Assembly (NCBI GenBank): GCA_025526995.1
Contig: JAHLKG010000004.1
Location: 992,001 to 1,056,000, forward strand
DNA from: Powellomyces hirtus
Taxonomy: Eukaryota; Chytridiomycota; Chytridiomycetes; Spizellomycetales; Powellomycetaceae
Direction: 5' to 3'
Length of the DNA: 64,000 bases
Shown: positions 10,677 through 21,176 of the stretch, one piece after another
How the letters are laid out: each line of letters opens with the position of its first letter
Numbering within the stretch: position 1 is the stretch's first letter
Made by a program: the position numbers and the translations under genes
The notes under the pieces: generated by a model
What the model was told of the DNA's origin: nothing
Database searches by the model: none
Seen by the model: the letters and a program-made list of their open reading frames with translations, nothing else

Positions 10677-13600
10677 ATGGGCAGATTAGGGCGGGTCGCT
10701 GCATGTCGGTATATAAAGTCTCTATATGAGACTGTCGTCTATGTGAAACAACCGGCAAGCTCGGTCGCCAAAGCGTCCTTTCAACTGCTCACTCGACCAA
10801 ACCTGGTGATAGAGCTACCAGATCGAGAGCATGCCCTGGCCCTAGTGACGGCGGAGGTAGTGCATCGCCAAAACATTTCTGCTTCATTTCGGGACAATGA
10901 TGTGATCTGGTGCAAGTGTCACCAACGTTGATCCAACACCTCCTTAGATTTGTGTGGCCCTAGACCTAACCCTTCAAGAGCTGGAAGAATGGGCGCCACG
11001 GCAGGCTGTCCCGCACATTATTCTCGCACTGAACACGTACGTCTTTTGACACAATGATGTGCACATCCCTCTTTAAGTGTCTGACCTATGCGGTCCCTTC
11101 AGGCCCGAAGCCCCGTCAAATCCTCACCCAGGACGGAACTCCATGGTTCTTTTGTGTCGATATTTGTTGAGATTAGCCTTGTCCAAAGAGCTGGTGGAAG
11201 AAGACCTTGCCGAATCGATCAAACAGCAGTGTGAATTTATTCAAGACGCCCTGGAAGCACTACGAGAAGAGGTTTGATGGACTTGGCGTATCTCCAATAG
11301 CGAATGCAGGTCCCATTTTGACTGTAGCATCAATATCAGATGATCGGAGCTGTAAATATCTACGAATTGGCGGTGATATGCCAGCTTTCATCCGAAGTGG
11401 GAGAGTACTACTTTGAGACGGACAACTTTCGGTCTGCCCGCCACTATTTTCGAATATCAGTTGACATCATGCAAGCGCATGGGACTGCTTTGAAGTCACA
11501 ACCTTTCTGGTAGGCCTCTTCCCAATACAAGCGATATTAACGAAGCACGGCACTGATACGATCATTTCCATAGCACAGTTGACCTACCGCGAATAACATC
11601 ATGCATCAAAGCCTGCTGTGCGGGCTTGTCGGTCGCCTCTAAAGACATTGACGCGCCGGAACTGACCGAGCGCAGCAAAGCTCTGGCTGTAATAACGCGA
11701 TGTCGGCATGATGGGGAATATGGGAAACGGGAACTAGAGACGCTGTTTCTGTGGGACAAGCAACACAACTTGGTGCCAGTGGAAGTGAAACATACCATCG
11801 TCGAGGAAGCCTATGTGAAAGGGTTCATGGAACCTGCCGCCCGGTTAGGGATTTGCGTCGGTTTGAGCACAGGTGGCACCGCCGGTATGTCAAATAGGAT
11901 AATCTACCTGACTTCCCATTTCCCCAAAGGCTAATCCTAGATCGCAGACAGCATGGTGAAACAGGTCCCAGCTCAATCTGTGCTCGTGCTCAAGATGTTC
12001 ACCAAGAATGACAGAATGTTCGATAACCTCATCAGCCTATTCGAGCAAGCTGTGGATGCAGATGCCTATACGGGCGTAGCTGGCCAAACGGGCACACCGG
12101 ATCGCCAGCGTTTCGTGTCTTTTGTGGAGCTTCTTTGCCGGAGAGTGGATCGTTTCGACATGTGGACGAGTGTCGCACAGTTTGGTGAGTGAAGCCCTCC
12201 ACCATTTCAATAGATGGGTCCACAGGCACTCATGAAGCGCTCAGTTTACACAGACGAGTTCCATGCACATGTAAATTCTTTGAGGAGTGAGCGCGCTATG
12301 GAGATGGAGGTACATACCCCAGGACGCTTAAAGACCTCAGTTCCAAACTAAAGACTTGTATCCAGCTCAAGAATCAGCCGCCAAAAGCAATTCCTTTCTT
12401 TGATCCACAATACGAGGTTTGTATTCCCGCGATCGAAGCTCACGAATTTGCTTATTAACAATTTGTTCTTCAGCTACGTATGCGCTTACTGACGGTATTG
12501 AATGACGAGGATATCGACCAGTTAGAGAAGATCAACGTGGGCGTCCCTATAGTACGTGAGCAGGCAATCTTAACCAGGCACATGTCCCAATCTCACCGCA
12601 TATCTCGTCCAGCCACAACTCGTGATGGCGTTGTATGATAACATGAAGTACTCCTATGCCGAGGTATGGCGCCATATAAAATTCTCAATTCCTTTGATGT
12701 TCACATATTGACGTTCCATTTCGGAAGGGCGAATACGGGAGGACGGAGAAGCTCCTGATCATTATCCTGAGATTGTGCAACGCGCAAAGCACGCAGCCGT
12801 TCACCGAATCCCAGTTGCGAGAACTGTCCATCATGGGACATATCACAGAGCTGTCTAAGATGATTATACCATACGAAAGAGATGCATCAGCCAATGGTTC
12901 TGGCGATATCATGAGAGTTTTGGAAGTCCTGTATCGCTCGCTGGGAACCGATCAGGTACACCTGTCGATCTGCGATTCCCTTTCTGTATAAGTGCATAAC
13001 ACATATTCCTGTCCTCTACCCAGTTTCTGCCTGACTTTGACTTCATGGTAGGCAGTCAATGTTAGTGATTTGGTCGCAAGGTTAGGCCAACATTCACTGA
13101 TCCATCTGCTGCAGAAACGACTATTTTCTATCCTCATCAAACTCGGGCAAGATGGAATATACGATTATTTGAAGCTTTTGGCATCCCGCGTTTGGGACCT
13201 TGTCAATGCAAGAGCTCTTCAAGGTAGTAGTCCTTATTTTGTTTCAGAAGTGCATATTTTATTGACCTCACCCTTGTAGATGTGGAGCGCGCAGGCGTTC
13301 TCTGCTTTCTTATTGAGATGGTGTCCCAATGCATGCAAATGTTTAGCGTGTGGACGGTGGCGGATGGTAGGAGCGGCGTGAGAGTTTCGTGTTTTGCCTA
13401 CATGTGGCTGACACTTGCATCAGGCCCCGATGATGTAAAGGTGCTGACTGAAATCGTCACCAAGCGACCGGAACTCATTGCGGTGATCAAAGATGCTGCA
13501 AACAAACTAGCATTGGCTATCGGCGATCCCAATCCAACACTATCAAAGGTGTGACGCCACATCGCGTTCGTCGTGGTGCATTGGGGCCAGTCTAATTGCT

Positions 13601-15022
13601 TAAATACATCAGATCGCACAAGCCCACCTCATCAGCATACTAACTACTGTGGGAAGCAAAGCCAATTTCCGCGCAGTGGGGCATATCTTGGCCGGCGTCG
13701 CGCGAGCTTTGCAGCGGGAAGAGCAGCTGGTTCGTCGTTTGTCTTGCGAGCAGGGTATTATCATGTGGTGAGCCCAACTCGACTCACACTAGATTGTTGG
13801 TGTAGGGCAGAATCTCGATATTTGGACCGCTCGTGCATCTGACAAACATCATTGAAGACCCCGGCCCCATCGATCCAGCGTAAGTGATGGTCGCTCTTTC
13901 TTGGCTTCTCGGTGGTGCACTGACTGGCTCCGACCACCAGCACAGCCCAATTGCTGCCCATAATGCACAAAGTCACCGCCGCAGGTGCTTCTCCGCTGAC
14001 CCCCGAAATGGGCCCCCGTATTACCGCCTTCCTTCGGGATTTGTTTTCCGCTTACCTGAAATTCCAACCCAATGATCGAGAACTACATTTTGCCATGGGT
14101 GATATCTGTTGTGCGCAAGGGTTGCATTTGAAAGCGTTAAGGTAAGACCGCATGTTTGCTCACAATGGCGATGACTAGCTCCAAACGTGGTAAAACTCAC
14201 CCGGCTTCGCAGCTACTATATGGATGGGCTGGCCGTTCATTCATCTAATTTCGCTACCACGCTTTTGCTCGACACGGACAAAGTGTGGCTGTTCAATATT
14301 CTGCCTCGAATGGCCGAGTGTGCGGCATTATGTCAAGGTACCCAACCGCCTTTGTTTCATCATTCACGCCATTTCCCCCCCACCTTCTGACCTGACCCAT
14401 CACAACACCTAGAGTACTTTACATCAGTCGTCCTATCCCAGCTATGCCCCAATCCCAACGTCAACATCCTGCTCGAGAACCTCGAACTTGCGCTCACCGA
14501 TATTGCCAACGACGAGATACAACTTGCGGAAGGGATAGAGACGCAGAGCAGCGAGTACACCTACCTGGTGGAAGACCGCGGATTCCCCGACGGAGTGATA
14601 TCTTCGCTGTGGAATCATGATCTTTTGGAGTATGCTGTTGGTGAGGGATTTTGCTGCTGGTTTCTGGTGCCAGAATGTGGGGCGGTTGAGATTTGAGATA
14701 TTTATTGTTCTTTTGTTTTCTATTTAGGATTTTTCAAACGGGCGGGAGATCTCGTCACCATCAAACTGCTGGTACGTAAAAGGTCCCGGTTGCCCTTTCT
14801 GCGAAAAGTAAAGAACGCGGGCTAATCATCTGACTCCATCTACTACAGATCGACGTTATCGGCCGCCAAGATCTCTCACCCGTCCAACGGCCTCCCGCAC
14901 TAGAATCCTACATGACCATGGTCCTGAGTCGGTTTCTTAAACACGCACGGCGCAAAATCCTTGACCGGGTACAAGAAGCAGAAACAGCAGGGCGCACCAG
15001 TCCTGCATTCGTGGCCCCTTGA
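10677..15022 (+). CDS. INTS8: Integrator complex subunit 8 (INTS8) homologue
   Basis: A helical-repeat (TPR-like) subunit of Integrator, the nuclear complex that cleaves nascent snRNA and paused transcripts and recruits PP2A. Exons include 10677-10901, 10948-11036, 11103-11271, 11340-11509, 11574-11884 and 11948-about 12184, then at least ten more to the TGA at 15020. Correspondence with animal INTS8 is seen along the length. An N-terminal LLTRPNLVIEL segment precedes a helical block with MVLLCRYLLRLALS. A TPR-like stretch contains ELAVICQLSSEVGEYYF. Near the C-terminus ELHFAMGDICCAQGLHLKAL and YYMDGLAVHSSNF parallel the human helices before the end, and the last 90 residues keep the spacing LWNHDLLEYAV...LSRFLKHARRKI. 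The start is uncertain. One junction, near 12184/12226, does not close in frame with the sites I can see. Confidence 0.8.
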
Positions 15023-16337
15023 TCTGATTGCAGCAACGGGGGCTTCTGTGATCATTTAGGGAGTGTGGTACACGTTTTTTACATTTGTAGATGGTTCGTT
15101 TTGTTTTTTGGCCAAATATGTAAATACAAGCGCAAGTAAGAATTCAACCAACTATGGTTAAAAGAAACGCGTGATACCGAAAGGCGGGAGCACAAACGCA
15201 AACAGTGTTTCCTATCATCACAGATCCGCCAGGATTCTAGCACAACCAATGTTGGCAACAGTTCGCAAAACGCGGCTAGAAATCGAATGTATCCTTCAAA
15301 GAGGGAGGGCACGAGCGAGCGACCATGACGGACCGCTTCCGCGGTACGTGCAAAATCCCTCGGCACCGTTCGTGACCATCAGAGCCCCGGCCGATATGGT
15401 GGGTTGGTGTCTTTCCCGCTTTGCACGGGCAACCTGCATCAACCATTGGCCCGTACACATCCCAGTCAATTGCGACAAGCCCACCGGCCAGGTGGAGGAT
15501 CCAAAGAGAACGTTTGTCACAAAGTACGGATTGAACCCGGCGGGACCGCCCCCGGGCTAAAGACACAAAGAAAAAAAAGTTTTTTGTACGAGGGTACCGG
15601 CGTTGGGGAAACCGACAAGGTCGGCGACCGATCGAACAAGGCCACGTTTCTAACTATATCCCCCCCCCCCCCCCGTAGAGTGCATTCAGCAGCCCAGATA
15701 CTTATCCTTGAGAGCATCACGTTGAGATAGGAACCCCCCGCATGTTCGCTGCCATGTCGGGCATTTCACGAGGCGGATGACATTTTGGGTAGAGGGAGAA
15801 ATTCAGAAGGAAGGGACGCGTCGACCCTTTCTTTGTACAGGTGTTGAGGCTAAAAGCGCCCCCCGCACCCGTTACAAAAGTTGGTTCCGCGAAAGAGCGA
15901 AAGAAAACAAGAAATATCAAAGCGGCCTCCAGCGATTTATTTATCATGCAGCTTTGTTTTTCGTTTTTTTGGTTGCGGGACACGCTATGAATGAATGAAT
16001 GGGAAAGCATGACCTAAGGGTCTTTTGATTTTCTTCGATCAAAAACACGTCAGCAAGAAACAGGCGCGGAGTTTGGGCGGAAGACCCCCTGGAAATTTGG
16101 ACCCTGGGGATTTGTGCCCATTCTATTTCCTGAGGACGGACTTTGCCCATAGCGCTTTTCAGGACAACTTTACACCCATTTCTCCCCCTTCGCTGGGACT
16201 TGCCTGAGAGTTTCTTTACGTTTTGTTTCTCTCGTTTCAGTTTTGTTTTTGCATCAAATCCATTCGCCGTATCCCACATCCCATTCCCCGCGCATACTTC
16301 ACCCCAAAACCCACATACTAGAGCAAAAAAGGACAAA
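15023..16337. other. Long intergenic region upstream of the MGCGTS protein gene
   Basis: Contains the INTS8 3' region and the promoter of the next gene. A pure poly(C) tract lies at about 15661-15675. Open frames on both strands between 15079 and 15566 overlap one another, have no recognisable domain and lack convincing splice context, so I call no gene. The final 130 bp before the next ATG are T-rich, then C/A-rich, as in a leader. Confidence 0.4.
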
Positions 16338-17183
16338 ATGGGCTGCGGTACATCCCACCAAAAACAACCCTACGCGATGGAGAGCGTCGCCATCCCCTCC
16401 ACCGAGCCGGCCTTGCCCGTTGCAAGCGGCGGGGTCGGGGACGCGGTGGTGGCAGCACCCGTGCTGCCCGCACCGTCTGATGCAGGAGGAGGAGCACCAG
16501 GTGATCGACCGGGCTCCCCGCCTGCGGGCGCTCGCAAGCCGGAGATGACGGCGGTGGTGCCCCAGAGCGACGGGGATGGGGGTGCGGCGGCGGGACTGAG
16601 TGGACCGAGTGCGGATGCGGATGCGGCGGTTGAGAAGGGCAAGGGCAAGTCGGTGGAGGGGTTAAGTGAGAAGAAAGCGGCTGCTGCGGGAAGCAAATCT
16701 ACTGAAGCATTGAACGACAAGAAGGGGCCTGCGGGAGGCAAATCCACCGAAGCATTGAGCGATAAAAAGGGTGCTGCCGGAGGCAAATCCACCGACGCGC
16801 TCAACCTCAAAAAAGGTGCCGCCGGCTCCAAATCCACCGAAGCGCTCAACGACAAAAAGAGCAGCAAATCCAACGACGCTCTCAAAGGCGCCGGCGGGGG
16901 GTCCATCAACACCCTCAGCACCACGAAACCACCCGGGTCCGTCTCGGCGCTCGCGCAGTCCGCATCCCCCGCAACCAACGCGACCCCCGGGTCCGCGGTG
17001 ACGAAATCGACCGAGGTGTTGCAGAAACAGACGGCGCCGACGACGACGGGCGAGGCGCACAATGTGACGATATCCTCGGCGCCGACCGCAGACGGTGGCA
17101 TTGCGCTTGCGGCGACCGCGGTCGTGGATGGGAAGGAGGTCGCGTTTGCGGCCGTGGAGGAGCCGGTCAAGGAGGACAAGTAG
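16338..17183 (+). CDS. Putative N-terminally acylated, low-complexity repeat protein
   Basis: An intronless frame of 281 residues that I cannot assign to a family. It starts MGCGTS: Gly2 with Ser6 fits the N-myristoylation consensus and Cys3 is placed for palmitoylation, so membrane attachment is plausible. The rest is predicted disordered, rich in Ala, Gly, Ser, Lys and Pro. About residues 100-185 hold four to five imperfect copies of an 18-residue unit built on KSTEALNDKKGAAGG, grading into SNDALKGAGG. The C-terminus is more ordered-looking, with alternating hydrophobics, and ends EEPVKEDK. The ATG has a good context (AAAATGG) after a pyrimidine-rich leader. A 269-codon antisense frame covers nearly the same span and is a composition effect. 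Function unknown. Confidence 0.75.
   Translation: MGCGTSHQKQPYAMESVAIPSTEPALPVASGGVGDAVVAAPVLPAPSDAGGGAPGDRPGSPPAGARKPEMTAVVPQSDGDGGAAAGLSGPSADADAAVEKGKGKSVEGLSEKKAAAAGSKSTEALNDKKGPAGGKSTEALSDKKGAAGGKSTDALNLKKGAAGSKSTEALNDKKSSKSNDALKGAGGGSINTLSTTKPPGSVSALAQSASPATNATPGSAVTKSTEVLQKQTAPTTTGEAHNVTISSAPTADGGIALAATAVVDGKEVAFAAVEEPVKEDK
16639..16905 (+). repeat. In-frame tandem repeats in the MGCGTS protein gene
   Basis: About five degenerate 54-bp units, each encoding a version of KSTEALNDKKGAAGG. Copies near 16690, 16738, 16786 and 16834 are the most alike. Synonymous differences between units suggest the repeat is old or kept by selection on the protein. Confidence 0.75.
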
Positions 17184-18095
17184 ATGGGTGAAAAAGTTTA
17201 ACCCCCCCCACACACACACACACAACGCGAACACACACGCGAATGGGGCATAATCATTTTATCTGGACTGGGTTCTGGAGCCAGAAAGCAATGGCGGTTG
17301 TGGTGATAAAGCTATAGTCACGAATTTGAGGAATAGAAAAAAAGCGGTTTGAAAAACATGAAACATCAGATCTTTCATAATTGTGTCATTTGACAGAGGA
17401 AGGAGGGGGTTTTAGTGTGCGCATAGCACATAAATCATACAAGAATGCGAGGGTTTTTACACCCCCCTGCACAGCACTTACATTAACGGCGCAGGTGGTG
17501 TAAATACCCCGCTGTTCAAAGGCGAAAAGGTGTGTGGTAATGGTGAAGATGTCGGGGGGCGAAGTTACTCGAAGCCCGCTTGAAGATGAGTGGGGGGTGA
17601 TGCACAGGTCCTCTTTTCTTTTATATCTATGCCCTGCCAGACCAGCCCAATGCCCTGCCGTCCATGGCAAGCGCGTGATCGACGCAGGCAGTGCACGATG
17701 CACAGCCCATCTATGCCCTGCCAAGGTCGCCCTTGCGCCTAGGCCATCGATGCCCTGCCGTTGCTGGCGTGGCCAGGCAGGCGGGCAGTGCACGATTGCC
17801 GGCAGCGTGTGATCGATGGCCAAGGCGGCTTCGCTTGCGTCACGCGGGATCACCAAACACGTGAAGGCTCCGCTGTTAAAGACGGTAATATGATACACAT
17901 AGGCATCATGAAGGGGGACGGTGTTCCGTCGTTCCAACAGCGCACGAAAGAGGGATATAAACCGAATGGGTATCGATAACTCCTTTTCACAAGAAAGAAA
18001 ATCGATCGTTCTCCGATAAGCGGAACACGCAACTTCTGCCAAATGCGACACCGTGAAAAGACAAAAGGCACCCGTTTTTTAGACCGCGGCCAGCG
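17184..18095. other. Convergent intergenic region with degenerate repeats
   Basis: Separates the MGCGTS gene and the cobalamin adenosyltransferase gene at their 3' ends. A (CA)n tract follows the MGCGTS stop at about 17208-17235. A 221-codon minus-strand frame (17386-18051) spans repeat-derived sequence and has no family features, so it is not called. Confidence 0.45.
17628..17825. repeat. Degenerate short repeats (ATGCCCTGCC family)
   Basis: ATGCCCTGCC occurs four times, at about 17628, 17650, 17706 and 17750. GGCAGTGCACGAT occurs twice, near 17688 and 17785, and a GCGTGATCGA-like word follows at two places. The spacing is irregular, as in a decayed minisatellite. Confidence 0.6.
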
Positions 18096-19099
18096 TCAGA
18101 AGACGGCACTTGTTTTTTCTTCTTGTTGGTTAAACTTTCTATATATTGTCTCGGGTTGGCGGTCATGTTTCGCGGCAATCCTCGCGGCAGTGAACAAAAA
18201 GTCGCTCAACCTATCAAAAGAGAGAGAATACAAAGGAATTGTTAAATGGAAAACTTCTTCACTCACTCACCGACCGCAGTTTCTGATCCCACACACATAC
18301 CGATTGAGGTACTTTGCCGTGCTCTCGTCCGCGAACCCAGCCGAAACGAGGGGCACGACGCGGCGCTCGGCTCTTCTGCAGACGCTGCGAGCTACGTGGA
18401 GCGTTGAGGAGGCCTTTCCACCCGACTATTGAGAAAAAAGGGAACACGGAAAGATGAGATGGGGCGGTCGACGGTTGGGAGCCCAGGTGGTGTTTTGACT
18501 CTGTTTTGACTTACTGGGAGAATAAAGTTTTGGAGCGGCGGAAGGTCGGCGCTGAGGTCGTCGATCCAGGTTTCGAGTTCGGTGACGAGCGACCCGTCAA
18601 TGTCAAATGTCGTTTTTGCTGATGATTCGCAAAATGTGTCAGTGAATCGCGGTGGGGGGGAAAACGCGATGGGAGATGCATCTGCTTAAGGAAGCCCTAC
18701 ATAGTTTGTTCTCAGCGGCCGTGCTTCGGGGGGTTGCGACGTTAGAACCAATGTCTTGCAACAAGCACTGGACCTGTTGTTGAATGTGAGTGCCACCACT
18801 TTTGCAGCAGTGGACATGCGGCGCTGTGGGGGACAAAACCTTTTGCAGCTTGACTGTGAGTCCATTGCCCGCATCTTCAGAATAATCAATCGCTAGCCCC
18901 AGCAGACTGGACAATTCATCCGTGCTCCCCAGCGCTTCGAAAATGTCGTCGTCCTTGGGTCGCCGCTCACCCGTGTAGAGGGTTGAGGTGCCTAGCAATA
19001 ACCACCGGCGCGGCCGTGATTAATGAGTTGCGATGTAACATCAGAGTGGGGACTGAAGCAAACCATACCTTTGTCCCCTGTACGAGTGTAGATCTTCAT
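18096..19099 (-). CDS. MMAB: PduO-type corrinoid adenosyltransferase (MMAB-like)
   Basis: Transfers the adenosyl group of ATP to cob(I)alamin, making adenosylcobalamin for methylmalonyl-CoA mutase. Six exons (19099-19069, 18991-18840, 18773-18701, 18618-18515, 18425-18301, 18210-18096) join in frame to 199 residues, the usual size of the catalytic domain. The ATP-binding start [20 protein letters not shown] is present. Other signatures are [51 protein letters not shown] and the helix [18 protein letters not shown] segment with Arg pairs (here [12 protein letters not shown]). [14 protein letters not shown] closes the fold. The protein begins directly at the ATP-binding segment with no mitochondrial presequence, unlike human MMAB. 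It may act in the cytosol, use an upstream exon I missed, or carry an internal signal. Confidence 0.93.
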
Positions 19100-19268
19100 A
19101 GTGGAGTGATGAGTGATCGCTAGATAGTTTAGGTAGGAAGTGGAATGTTTGCCATTTGACATTTCACCTTTTACCCCCGCGCGAACCTACCTGTGGCTGT
19201 GAAGTTTCTATTCAAGTTGAGTTGCTTTTGAACTGCACGGGGGGGTGTTTGCTTGCCGCCACTTGTGT

Positions 19269-20983
19269 ATGCCTTGTTCGAATGCGAGAATGGATTGTGA
19301 TGAATTGAATGCCGTCGTGGCTGAAGCGTTGGCGCAGATCAATAGAAACGTGGAGAACAGTCGTACAGATGAAGCTCATCCAGGTAAGAGGTAGTGAGAA
19401 AGGATGACTGCAGCAAGAACTGCATTTCGCGCGTGCAGAATAGCAGGTGTGTCTCAGAAACGCATCGTCATGACTCCCCCCATTTCAGATATCCCCATCC
19501 GCACGCTGACAGACACCACGCTCGCCCTCCTCACGACACATCCCTCCTCAGCCGTCGCGCATGCCGGCGCCCTCGTGGACCACGCCCACGAGCAACTCCA
19601 TTCCGTTGCGTTCCGATCCGTGTCCCCCGCGGACCGGGCGGCATTCACCCAGGCCTCGCTGCTCAAAGCGGTGGCGTTGCTGACTACTGGGGTGGTGCGT
19701 GGTGGTGAGAGTGGGGTGGTGGGGGAGCGTGCGGGAAGAAGGGTGGTGATGCGGGAGGCGCTGAAGGTTTTGGATACGGCGCTGTTGATGGCGGGCCGGC
19801 CGTGTTATGAGGAGGTGGTGATGCGGTTGGTGCAAGTGTTGTCGGCGTGTTTGGAACAGGAGGATGAGAGGACAGCTCAACGCAGCCTATACCGACTACC
19901 ACCCAACCTTCCAGCACAAAGCCCACTCCCCACAATCAAGCACCCAGTCCCCACACACCCAACCCCGCCCTCTCTCTACACGTTTGCCCAGCACCTGTCC
20001 CTCCGCCCCACGCCGACCCCACTACTGATGAAGCACGCCGTAGCGCACTGGCCAGCGTGCTCGACCCGTCCGTGGGCCGACCTGGCGTACCTTGCCGCAA
20101 CGGCGGGCACAGACCGCACGGTCCCGATTGAAGTCGGGGGGAAATATACGGATGCGGCGTGGACGCAGCGGTTGGTCACGTTTGGCGAGTTGTTGGATAT
20201 GTGTGTTGGGCAGCCGTCCGAGTCGCACCCACCACCGACAGCTGCGAACGAGGATCCGACGGCACGGACCCGCGCACCACCACCACCGCCCCCGATCGCA
20301 TACCTTGCGCAACACGACCTCTTTTCACAAATCCCGCGGCTCCGCGACGACATCCTTGTTCCCGACTACTGCTTTGTCCATCCCGCACCACCACCACCAC
20401 CAACAAAAACAGCCTCCACCACCGACGACTCGGACTCGGCCTCTGACTCTGCCTCACCCGACAACGAAGCCGACGTCAAGGTCAACGCGTGGCTGGGCCC
20501 GCGCGGCACCGTCTCGCCGCTCCACCACGATCCGCACAACAACCTGTTTGCCCAAGTCGTCGGCCGGAAATACATCAGATGTTACGATCCCGCATATTCG
20601 AGAAACGTCTACCCGCATGACGATGCGAGTATGATGTCAAATACCAGTCGGGTGAGTCGGTTAGCGCGTGGGTGGGGGCGCGAACCCCGTTGGCGGGCCG
20701 GGGTGATGTTGCTGATTGGGGGGTTTTTTTGCTTCCGACAACAGGTTGATGTTGAAGCGCCGGACGTGAACGCGTTCCCAGACTTCCCCGCCACACCCTA
20801 CCTAGAGTGTATTGTCGAACCAGGCGATCTGCTCTTTATACCCGTAAGTTGGATTTGGACTCGGCGCGACAAAATTTATTGCACTCTTTTTCAAACTCGC
20901 TCTCCTCTTTTGCTGTGTAGCGTGGATGGTGGCACTATGTACGGTCGCTGGAGCTCAGCTTTAGCGTTAGTTTTTGGTTCTAA
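19269..20983 (+). CDS. KDM8: JmjC-domain protein of the KDM8/JMJD5 type
   Basis: A cupin-fold 2-oxoglutarate/Fe(II) oxygenase. JMJD5 proteins act on arginine residues and have been linked to histone-tail processing. Exons 19269 (or 19290)-19383, 19489-20651, 20745-20843 and 20921-20983 join in frame to 479 (or 472) residues. The N-terminal half is helical. The catalytic domain contains SLYTFAQHLS, MKHAVAHWPA and TVPIEVGGKYTDAAW. The iron-binding His-x-Asp lies in SPLHHDPHNN, followed by VVGRKYIRCYDP. The distal His is in RGWWHYVRSLELSFSVSFWF, right at the C-terminus as in JMJD5. A Pro-rich insert of about 20 residues and an acidic Ser/Asp-rich insert (DDSDSASDSASPDNEAD) interrupt the domain and look lineage-specific. 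Two in-frame ATGs are possible starts. Confidence 0.92.
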
Positions 20984-21176
20984 ACAGGATTGGTGCAACT
21001 CTTAGTTTATCCGCTGCTTGATAGTTTCGGGCGTAGAATTGATATAGAGGGCACGTAGGGCGCAACAAGTTTTGGACAGACCATGGGTCATGTTATTTGC
21101 ATGGTAAAGATCAGTCAGATGGGAAGATGTTTCTATGTACAATAGACTCAATTTTCAGCAGATATGCGGCAGCCAT
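20984..21176. other. Convergent 3' ends of the JmjC and PDI genes
   Basis: Only 193 bp separate the two stop codons. It holds the two 3' untranslated regions. No terminator-like structure is evident. Confidence 0.4.

Noticed and set aside
16370..17179. A 269-codon minus-strand frame opposite the MGCGTS gene
   Set aside because: Low-complexity GC-rich repeats keep both strands open. Only the plus strand has an acylation-type start, a leader and a sensible context.
17386..18051. A 221-codon minus-strand frame
   Set aside because: It is made largely of the ATGCCCTGCC and GGCAGTGCACGAT repeats and has no domain, so it was treated as chance.
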